From: Rugamonas rivuli
GTDB taxonomy: Bacteria > Pseudomonadota > Gammaproteobacteria > Burkholderiales > Burkholderiaceae_D
Reading direction: 5' to 3'
Length of the DNA: 64,000 nucleotides
Assembly: GCF_009380165.1 (NCBI RefSeq)
Contig: NZ_WHUF01000006.1
Location: 124,001-188,000 of the forward strand
This document shows positions 54,079-61,021 of this stretch, piece after piece; the first letter of the stretch is position 1; the number at the start of each line of letters is the position of its first letter. The notes below the pieces were generated by a model. That model was not told where the DNA came from, ran no database searches, and saw only the letters and a list, made by a program, of their open reading frames with translations. The translations under genes were made by a program, and so were the position numbers.

Positions 54079-56403
54079 GTGCAACAACACACCTATCCCC
54101 TCGAAGCCTGGTGCATCCGCGAGACCAGTTTCGACACCGACTCCCACTTTCTCGACGAAACCCTGTTCGCTTTGGGGAACGGCTACATCGGCCTGCGCGG
54201 CACCGGCGAGGAGGGCTACAGCGGCCCGGCCGGTACATCGCTCGATGGCACCTACCTGAACGGCTTCTACGAATCGGAGCCCATCCAGTATCCGGAAGCG
54301 GCCTACGGCCTGGCCAAGGTGAACCAGTTCATGCTGAACGTGCCGAACGCGAAGGGCATCGAGCTTTGGCTGGAGGACGAGCGCTTCGATCTGCTGTCCG
54401 GCTTCGTGCAGGCGTACGAGCGGGTGCTGGACTTCCGCACCGGCGTGCTGACGCGCACAGTGGAATGGACCTCGCCGCAGGGCCGCAGCGTGAAGCTGCA
54501 CAGCCGTCGCCTGGTGTGCTTCGAGAACAAGCATCTGTTCGCAATCGAGTTCACGGTGACGCCGCTGAACTTCGCGGGGCGCGTGCGGCTGGTGTCGTCG
54601 CTCGATGGCGCGGTGAAGAACCAGGAAGCCGGCGACGATCCGCGCGTGGGGTCGGCGGTGTCGGGCCAGTCGCTGCACATGGTGGCGCACGAACAGAACG
54701 TCGGCTTCGCGGCGCTGGTGCAGCGTACGCACAACAGCGGCTTCATGCTGGTCAGCGCCACGGATACTGAACTGACGGGCGCCGATGCGACCATCGAAAT
54801 CGCCCAGGTGGAGCAGCGCCTGACGCAGACTTACGAAGTGCAGGCGCAGGCCGGCCAGGCCATCACGCTGAACAAATACGGCAGCTACTTCTCGTCGCGC
54901 GATTACGCGGAGGCGGAGCTGATGTGGCGCAGCAAAGACACGCTGGCCACCGCCAAGGCGGGTGGCTTCGACGATTTGCGCATGGCGCAGGAGCAGTACC
55001 TGGCCGACTTCTGGCAGCAGGCCGACGTGCAGATCGCCGGTGACGACGCGCTCCAGCAAGGCATCCACTTCAACCAGTTCCATCTGCTGCAATCTGTGGG
55101 CCGCGACGGCAAGACCAACATCTCCGCCAAGGGCGTGACGGGCGAGGGCTACGAAGGCCACTATTTCTGGGACACGGAAATCTACATCTTCCCCTTCTTC
55201 CTGTATTCGAAACCGGAGATCGCCCGCAAGCTGCTGGAGTACCGCTACGCCGGCCTGCCGAAAGCACGTGAGCGTGCGCGCCAGATGTCGCATGCCACCG
55301 GCGCGCTGTACCCGTGGCGCACCATCGCCGGCGACGAGTGCTCGGCCTACTTCCCGGCGGGGACGGCGCAGTATCACATCAACGCCGATATCGCCTATTC
55401 CATCAAGCTGTACATGGAAGCGACCGGCGACCAGGAATACCTGGTCAAGCACGGCGCGGAAATCGTGATGGAGACGGCGCGCATCTGGATGGGCATCGGC
55501 AGCTATGACCGTGAAGGGCGCTACTGCATCAACCAGGTGACGGGCCCGGACGAATACACGGCGCTGGTCAACAACAACTACTACACCAACGCGATGGCGC
55601 AGATGCACCTGAACTTTGCGGCATCGATCGCGGAGCAGTTGCAGGCGCAGGTGCCGGCGGAGTTCGCGCGCATCGCCGCAGCCACAGCGTTGGCTGCTGG
55701 CGAGCCGGCCGAGTGGCGCCGCGCCGCATCGCTGATGAACCTTCCCTACGACGACGCGCTGCAAATCCACGCGCAGGACGACAGCTTCCTGTCCAAGAAA
55801 GTGTGGGATTTCGCCAACACGCCGAAAGAGAACTACCCGCTGCTGCTGAACTACCACCCGATGGTGATCTACCGCCATCAGGTGTGCAAACAGGCGGACG
55901 TGGTGCTGGCGCTGCTGCTGCTGTCCGACCAGTTCACGCTGGAAGACAAGCGCCGCGACTTCGACTACTACGAAGCGGTGACGACGCACGATTCTTCGCT
56001 GTCCTCCTGCATCTTCAGCATCATCGCTGCGGAAGTGGGCTACGCGGACAAGGCCTACGACTACTTCATGGAAACCGCGCGCCTCGACCTGGACGACACG
56101 CATGGCAACACGCACTACGGCGTGCACACGGCCGCGATGGCCGGCACGTGGATGGGCGTGGCGTATGGCTTCGCGGGCATGCGTGTGGTGGGCGGCGAGC
56201 TGCATTTCGCGCCGTCGGTGCCTAGGCAGTGGCAGCACTACACCTTCAAGATCCACTTCCGCGGCGCGCTGCTGGAAGTGCACGTTGAACCTGGCCGAGC
56301 GGACTACCGCCTGCTGCAAGGCGAGACGCTGAACTTTACCCATGGCGGCGAAGCCGTCGCACTGACGCTGTCGCAACCGACGCAATCGAGGAGCTTTGCA
56401 TGA
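54079..56403 (+). CDS. GH65-family inverting disaccharide phosphorylase
   Basis: The 774-residue protein has the GH65 layout: N-terminal beta-sandwich (about 1-270), helical linker, (alpha/alpha)6 barrel and small C-terminal domain. The general-acid Glu492 lies in VTGPDEYT and the phosphate-binding HDSSLSSC motif is present. The enzyme cleaves an alpha-glucosyl bond with phosphate to give beta-glucose-1-phosphate; maltose, kojibiose, nigerose or trehalose are possible substrates. The GTG at 54079 has AAGGA six bases upstream, so I prefer it to the TTG at 54052. The next gene, beta-phosphoglucomutase, overlaps by four bases. Confidence 0.88.
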   Translation: MQQHTYPLEAWCIRETSFDTDSHFLDETLFALGNGYIGLRGTGEEGYSGPAGTSLDGTYLNGFYESEPIQYPEAAYGLAKVNQFMLNVPNAKGIELWLEDERFDLLSGFVQAYERVLDFRTGVLTRTVEWTSPQGRSVKLHSRRLVCFENKHLFAIEFTVTPLNFAGRVRLVSSLDGAVKNQEAGDDPRVGSAVSGQSLHMVAHEQNVGFAALVQRTHNSGFMLVSATDTELTGADATIEIAQVEQRLTQTYEVQAQAGQAITLNKYGSYFSSRDYAEAELMWRSKDTLATAKAGGFDDLRMAQEQYLADFWQQADVQIAGDDALQQGIHFNQFHLLQSVGRDGKTNISAKGVTGEGYEGHYFWDTEIYIFPFFLYSKPEIARKLLEYRYAGLPKARERARQMSHATGALYPWRTIAGDECSAYFPAGTAQYHINADIAYSIKLYMEATGDQEYLVKHGAEIVMETARIWMGIGSYDREGRYCINQVTGPDEYTALVNNNYYTNAMAQMHLNFAASIAEQLQAQVPAEFARIAAATALAAGEPAEWRRAASLMNLPYDDALQIHAQDDSFLSKKVWDFANTPKENYPLLLNYHPMVIYRHQVCKQADVVLALLLLSDQFTLEDKRRDFDYYEAVTTHDSSLSSCIFSIIAAEVGYADKAYDYFMETARLDLDDTHGNTHYGVHTAAMAGTWMGVAYGFAGMRVVGGELHFAPSVPRQWQHYTFKIHFRGALLEVHVEPGRADYRLLQGETLNFTHGGEAVALTLSQPTQSRSFA

Positions 56404-57041
56404 GCCGCTTTAAAGCCGTTATCTTTGACCTGGACGGCGTCATCACCGACACCGCCCACTATCACTACCTGGCGTGGAAGCGCCTGGCGGAATCGCAGGG
56501 CGTACACTTCGACCACGCCTTCAACGAAAACCTGAAGGGCATCGACCGTATGGGATCGCTGGATCTGATCCTGGCGTCGTCGAAGCGGACGTACACGCAG
56601 GAGGAAAAGCTGGCGCTGGCCGACGAGAAGAACCGCCACTACCAGGAGCTGATCGCCACCATGTCGTCGGCCGATCTGCTGCCGGGCGCGGTGCGGGCGT
56701 TGGACGTGGTGCGCGCTGCGGGCTTGCGCATCGGTCTGGCCTCGGTCAGCAAGAACGCCTTTACGGTGCTGGGGCGCCTAGGCATCACCGATAAATTCGA
56801 TTACGTGGTTGATGCGGCGACCATTGCGCGCGGCAAGCCGGACCCGGAGATTTTCCTGAAGGCGGCGCGGGAGCTGGGCGTGGCGCCGGAAGACTGCCTG
56901 GGCGTGGAGGATGCGGTGGCGGGGGTGGCGTCGATTAAATCGGCGGGGATGTTCGCACTGGGGATAGGCCATCCCTTTGTGCTCACCCAGGCCGACGTGG
57001 TCATCACGAGCCTGGGCGACTTCAATCTCGAATCATACTAA
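56400..57041 (+). CDS. pgmB: Beta-phosphoglucomutase
   Basis: The 213-residue HAD-family protein converts beta-glucose-1-phosphate to glucose-6-phosphate. The catalytic Asp10 and Asp12 lie in FDLDGVITDTAHYH, and the C-terminal GVEDAVAGVASIKSAGM motif supplies metal and substrate contacts. Its ATG overlaps the GH65 stop, and together they form the phosphorolytic route by which the glucosyl unit enters glycolysis with saved ATP. The usual family length is about 215-220 residues. Confidence 0.93.
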   Translation: MSRFKAVIFDLDGVITDTAHYHYLAWKRLAESQGVHFDHAFNENLKGIDRMGSLDLILASSKRTYTQEEKLALADEKNRHYQELIATMSSADLLPGAVRALDVVRAAGLRIGLASVSKNAFTVLGRLGITDKFDYVVDAATIARGKPDPEIFLKAARELGVAPEDCLGVEDAVAGVASIKSAGMFALGIGHPFVLTQADVVITSLGDFNLESY

Positions 57042-57072
57042 ATAATATAAATTATAAAAATTCGGAGACAGT

Positions 57073-58341
57073 ATGAAGAACAATCGCATTCTATTTGCGC
57101 TATTTCTGATTTACTTTGTATTCGCGATTCTGCTCAATAGCGTGGGCACGGTCATCCTTCAGATTATCAACAACTACGGCATCAGCAAATCCAGCGCCAG
57201 TGTGCTGGAAGGGTTCAAGGATCTGCCGATTGCTGCGGTGTCCTTTCTGATCGCGTCTTTCTTGCCGCGCCTGGGCTACAAGAAGGCCATGCTGGCCGGG
57301 CTGGCCATCGTCACCGCCGCGTGCGTGGCGATGCCGGTGCTGCCGTCGTTCGCCACCACCAAGCTGCTGTTCTTCTGCGTGGGCGTGTCGTTCGCGCTGG
57401 TGAAGGTGTCGGTGTATTCGACGCTGGGCCTGATCGCGGCCGACCGCAAGCAGCACGCCAGCATCATGAACCTGCTGGAAGGCTTCTTCATGGTCGGCGT
57501 GTTGAGCGCTTACTGGGTGTTCGGCTACTTCATCGATTCGTCCGATCCGCTGTCGCACAGCTGGCTGCAGGTGTACTGGGTGCTGGCCGTGCTGTGCGCG
57601 CTGACCTTCGCGCTGCTGCTGACCACTCCCTTCAACGAGGACATGGCGGCGCTGCCGGAAGGCCGCAGCATCGCCCAGGATTTCGCGGCGATGCTCAAGC
57701 TGTTCTTCAAGCCGCTGGTGTGCGTGTTCGTCATCACGGCGTTTTTGTATGTGCTGATCGAGCAGAGCGTGGGCACCTGGCTGCCGACCTTTAACAACGA
57801 AATCCTGAAACTGCCGGCGGCGATGAGCGTGCAGGTGACGAGCATCTTCGCCGCCTGCCTGGCGATAGGCCGCTTGTCGGCCGGTGTGTTGATGCGTAAG
57901 TTGAACTGGTATCCGGTGATGAACGCCTGCGTGATCGGCATGGCGGCCATGGTGCTGCTGGCGCTGCCGTTGACGCACGACGTGGTGGCCGATCCCAACA
58001 TCAGCTGGTCCAGTGCGCCGCTGGCGACCTTCCTGTTCCCGTTGATTGGGCTGTTCATGGCGCCTATCTACCCGGGCATCAATTCGGTGATGCTCAGTTC
58101 TCTGCCCAAGAACCAGCACTCGGCCATGACCGGGCTGCTGGTGATCTTTTCGGCGCTGGGCGGCACCACCGGTTCGCTGATCACCGGCTACGTGTTCGGT
58201 AACTTCAGCGGCCACTTCGCCTTTTATCTGACCTTGGTGCCCATCTCTATCGTCTTGATTATGTTGTATTTTTTCAAAAAAGCGGTAGATGACGGTGGTG
58301 GTGGTTTCGACCCGTCCGCTATAATCAGCGGTCAACATTGA
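57073..58341 (+). CDS. MFS transporter, sugar-related
   Basis: The 422-residue protein has twelve predicted membrane segments and a central loop near residues 190-210. It is a major facilitator family member related to fucose/glucose-type permeases; the substrate is inferred from context to be the disaccharide split by GH65. It follows beta-phosphoglucomutase by 31 bases with GGAGACAG upstream and precedes a LacI gene by ten bases. Confidence 0.87.
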   Translation: MKNNRILFALFLIYFVFAILLNSVGTVILQIINNYGISKSSASVLEGFKDLPIAAVSFLIASFLPRLGYKKAMLAGLAIVTAACVAMPVLPSFATTKLLFFCVGVSFALVKVSVYSTLGLIAADRKQHASIMNLLEGFFMVGVLSAYWVFGYFIDSSDPLSHSWLQVYWVLAVLCALTFALLLTTPFNEDMAALPEGRSIAQDFAAMLKLFFKPLVCVFVITAFLYVLIEQSVGTWLPTFNNEILKLPAAMSVQVTSIFAACLAIGRLSAGVLMRKLNWYPVMNACVIGMAAMVLLALPLTHDVVADPNISWSSAPLATFLFPLIGLFMAPIYPGINSVMLSSLPKNQHSAMTGLLVIFSALGGTTGSLITGYVFGNFSGHFAFYLTLVPISIVLIMLYFFKKAVDDGGGGFDPSAIISGQH

Positions 58342-58351
58342 GCAATTGTCT

Positions 58352-59365
58352 ATGAACCTGGAGCGCCTCGCGAATTTACTCGGCATGTCGAAGACCACGG
58401 TGAGCCGCGCGTTAAACGGTTATCCCGAGGTGAATGGACGTACCCGTGAGCGCGTGCTGAAGGCGGCCAAGGAGAACGGCTATCAGGCCAATCCGATGGC
58501 GCGTTCTTTGGCGCTGGGGCGTACCAATGTGTTCGGGATCATCTATCCGCTGCTGCCGGCGGATTTGGGCGATCCGATGTTCCTCGACGTGGTGGCCGGC
58601 ATGTCGGCCGCGCTGGAGCAGGTCAGCAAGAACCTGATCATCGCGCCGGTGTCGCCAGCGGCGGAGCAGCCGTCGTATCAGCAGATCGTGCGCGGACGGC
58701 GGGTCGACGGGCTGGTGGTCAGCCGCACGCTGGTGCGAGACGAGCGCATCGCGTTCCTGAGCAAATCAAAATTCCCCTTTGTCGCGCATGGCCGCACCGA
58801 GCTCGATGCGCCGTATGCGTGGTTCGACTACGATAATGCGGCGGGCATCCGCATGGCGATGGAGCGTCTGCTGGGATTGGGGCATCAGCGCGTGGCGCTG
58901 GTGAGCGCGCCGCTGGAATTGAACTTCGCCCGCCAGCGCAAGGACGCGTTTGTGGCGGCGATGGCGTCGGCCGGGCTGGTGGTCGATACGCGCTACCTGA
59001 TCGACAATACGCTGGACCGGCGCAGCGGCTATCAGGCGATGCAGCAGTTGCTGGCATGCTCGCCGCGTCCGACGGCGGTCATCGTCGACAATCATTTGTC
59101 GGGTGTGGGCGCGGTGCGCGCGCTGCTTGATGCGGGCATCGACATCGGCAAGGAGATTTCGGTGATCGTCTGGGGCAGCATGGCGGACACGCTGGCTGGC
59201 ATCGACGTCACCACGATAGACCAACCCGACGCCCACAAAGCCGGCGCCCGTATGGTCGAGATGCTGCTCGCGCTGGTAGACGGCAAACCGGCCGGCGAGC
59301 TGCAAGAGCTGTGGCAGCCGGTGCTGCTGGCTGGATCGACTATTGGGCCTGCTCAACTGAGATAA
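58352..59365 (+). CDS. Second LacI-family transcriptional regulator
   Basis: The 337-residue protein has a typical HTH (LERLANLLGMSKTTVSRALNG) and a sugar-sensing domain. The ATG at 58352 is used instead of a TTG six bases earlier. It is the last gene of the GH65 operon. It may regulate that operon or, since a LacI-type operator of a different sequence (TGGAAGCGCTTCCA) controls the beta-glucan locus, that locus; this cannot be decided from sequence. Its end overlaps the convergent RidA-family gene by 26 bases. Confidence 0.9.
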   Translation: MNLERLANLLGMSKTTVSRALNGYPEVNGRTRERVLKAAKENGYQANPMARSLALGRTNVFGIIYPLLPADLGDPMFLDVVAGMSAALEQVSKNLIIAPVSPAAEQPSYQQIVRGRRVDGLVVSRTLVRDERIAFLSKSKFPFVAHGRTELDAPYAWFDYDNAAGIRMAMERLLGLGHQRVALVSAPLELNFARQRKDAFVAAMASAGLVVDTRYLIDNTLDRRSGYQAMQQLLACSPRPTAVIVDNHLSGVGAVRALLDAGIDIGKEISVIVWGSMADTLAGIDVTTIDQPDAHKAGARMVEMLLALVDGKPAGELQELWQPVLLAGSTIGPAQLR

Positions 59366-59765
59366 CCGTCGATGCACTCGTGGCAGTGGCTTCGATTTCG
59401 AACAGCATGCCGTCCAACGCTAAACGCGGAACTGGGATCAGCGTGCAGGCTGGTGCGGGCAGGTCACCCCATGCGGCGCGCAGTGCGCTGCTGAAGATGC
59501 CTAGCCGTTCTTCGTTGTGATCGACGATCAGCGCAGTGACTTTGGCGACGTCGCTCAGCCGTGCATCGGCGGCGGCGAGCGCGGTTTGCAGATTGGCCAG
59601 CGCCTGCCGCACCTGCTCCTCAAAACTTTCCGACAGCACGCCCTCGGCATCCTCTCCGCCCTGGCCGGCGATGTAGATGATGCGCGCAGGCGCTTCGGCA
59701 ATGACGACGTGGCTGTAACCATTGGGGCGTGGATCGTACAGACCGGGTGGGTTGATGAATTTCAT
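59340..59765 (-). CDS. RidA/YjgF-family protein under a SoxR promoter
   Basis: The 141-residue protein belongs to the RidA/YjgF/YER057c/UK114 family; the conserved arginine lies in VPRLALDGMLFEIEA. Members hydrolyse reactive enamine/imine intermediates or have other deaminase-like roles; the sequence alone does not tell which. It diverges from soxR across a 69-base gap that holds a SoxR-type promoter facing this gene. An AAGGAC ribosome site precedes the ATG. Confidence 0.9.
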   Translation of the reverse strand: MKFINPPGLYDPRPNGYSHVVIAEAPARIIYIAGQGGEDAEGVLSESFEEQVRQALANLQTALAAADARLSDVAKVTALIVDHNEERLGIFSSALRAAWGDLPAPACTLIPVPRLALDGMLFEIEATATSASTVISVEQAQ

Positions 59766-59794
59766 GGCGTCCTTCAGGCAGTGAATGTGCAGAC

Positions 59795-59825
59795 ACTATA
59801 AAATCTCAACTTAACTTGAGGTCAA
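59795..59825 (-). promoter_or_regulatory. SoxR-controlled promoter of the RidA-family gene
   Basis: On the minus strand TTGACC (59825-59820) and TATAGT (59800-59795) are separated by 19 bases, the long spacer typical of MerR-family promoters. The spacer contains a near-perfect SoxR box: 59804-59821 reads TCTCAACTTAACTTGAGG and matches CCTCAAGTTAACTTGAGG at 16 of 18 positions. Oxidised or nitrosylated SoxR would twist this DNA to allow transcription. Confidence 0.88.
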
Positions 59826-59834
59826 GGATTTTAT

Positions 59835-60272
59835 ATGGCATCCCCTCCGAAGGAACTCGGCGTCGGCGAATTGGCCGAGCGGGCAGGCGTGGCGGTATCG
59901 GCGCTGCATTTTTACGAAGCCAAGGGACTGATACATTCGGTGCGCTCCAGCGGCAACCAGCGGCGCTATGCGCGCTCCGTGCTGCGGCGACTGGCCGTGA
60001 TCAAGGTGGCGCAGCGCGTCGGCCTGCCGCTAGCTGCCATCGCGCAGGCGCTCGATGCACTGCCGTCGGGACGCACACCCACAGTCGCCGACTGGCGTCG
60101 TCTATCTGCCGCATGGAAGCTGGAACTGGATGAGCGCATCAAGACGCTGACGCAATTGCGCGATCAACTCGACGGCTGCATCGGCTGCGGATGCCTCTCG
60201 CTACGCGCATGCCCGCTGCGCAACGCACAGGACACGCTGGCGCAGGAAGGCGCTGGTCCGCATTTCAGATAG
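59835..60272 (+). CDS. soxR: SoxR, redox-sensing MerR-family activator
   Basis: The 145-residue protein has an N-terminal MerR winged helix (LGVGELAERAGVAVSALHFYE), a dimerisation helix and the 2Fe-2S cluster motif CIGCGCLSLRAC (Cys115, 118, 120 and 126, spacing C-x2-C-x-C-x5-C). This is diagnostic of SoxR, which is activated by redox-cycling compounds or nitric oxide. It diverges from the RidA-family gene, and no soxS gene is present, as in most non-enteric bacteria. Confidence 0.95.
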   Translation: MASPPKELGVGELAERAGVAVSALHFYEAKGLIHSVRSSGNQRRYARSVLRRLAVIKVAQRVGLPLAAIAQALDALPSGRTPTVADWRRLSAAWKLELDERIKTLTQLRDQLDGCIGCGCLSLRACPLRNAQDTLAQEGAGPHFR

Positions 60273-60304
60273 CGCCGGCAAAAGATAGTTGTTAATATTC
60301 TCAA

Positions 60305-60982
60305 ATGAAGATTTCTATCAAAAGCCTCGGCGTGGCTTGCATTGGCGCTTGCCTGCTTGCGCCGCTCCACGCGGAAAACAATGACCCTTTGTGGAAAAAC
60401 GTAACGGCGCAGCTGGAGGTATCGCGACAGTGGGCCGCCGGCGTGATCGATATCGCCAGCGATGTCGACAAGGGCAACGGTGTGCAGCATGCGTTGGCGA
60501 CGATGCGTCTGAGTGGATGGGACAAGCAAAAGCCGGTGTACACACTGGTCAAAGCACAACCGCCGAGTGCCAAGGGCGTCGATTTGAAATTCCTGAACGC
60601 CATCTCGGCGCTTTCCGCGTCCATGGCGGAAGACGAAACGCCCACCCGCACCGACGGCGTTCCGCTCGACGGCATTGCGTGCACGGTCTTCGCAACCCAT
60701 TTCAATCAGGCCGCGAACAAGGGCGAAATGAAGCTGTGGGTAGATGCTGCATCGGGCAAGCCGCGGCAGATGGCGCTCAGTTTCCACATACCGTTCATGG
60801 CCGATGGGACCATCGTTACGCATTATGCGACTGGCGCGCAGGGACAAATTCTGCCTGCTGCTATCGACTATGACATGGAGATCCTGATCCCCTTCAGGAA
60901 GGGCAAGGCCCGCATACAGCAGACCTCTTCCGCCTGGGTGGCTCAGCCGCCGCCTGACGGCGCTCCATCGGATCGGCGCTAG
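60305..60982 (+). CDS. Exported protein of unknown function
   Basis: The 225-residue product has a signal peptide (about 1-22, ending PLHAEN) and a predominantly beta C-terminal half (EMKLWVDAASGKPRQMALSF and following). The fold pattern loosely resembles LolA-type half-barrels, but no family was recognised. The start has no strong ribosome site. A hairpin follows the stop and it is convergent with icmF. Confidence 0.65.
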   Translation: MKISIKSLGVACIGACLLAPLHAENNDPLWKNVTAQLEVSRQWAAGVIDIASDVDKGNGVQHALATMRLSGWDKQKPVYTLVKAQPPSAKGVDLKFLNAISALSASMAEDETPTRTDGVPLDGIACTVFATHFNQAANKGEMKLWVDAASGKPRQMALSFHIPFMADGTIVTHYATGAQGQILPAAIDYDMEILIPFRKGKARIQQTSSAWVAQPPPDGAPSDRR

Positions 60983-60987
60983 AGAAC

Positions 60988-61013
60988 GCGGGAGGCGCTG
61001 ACCTGCCTCCCGC
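60988..61013. terminator. Hairpin between convergent genes, possible bidirectional terminator
   Basis: GCGGGAGGC (60988-60996) pairs perfectly with GCCTCCCGC (61005-61013) around an eight-base loop. It lies between the exported-protein gene and icmF. T-runs are weak on both sides. Confidence 0.55.
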
Positions 61014-61021
61014 TTGCCTGC

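Noticed and set aside
52972..56385. Minus-strand open frame of over 1100 codons across LacI and GH65
   Set aside because: It crosses two clear genes on the other strand and an intergenic hairpin, with composition typical of an antisense shadow and no motif.
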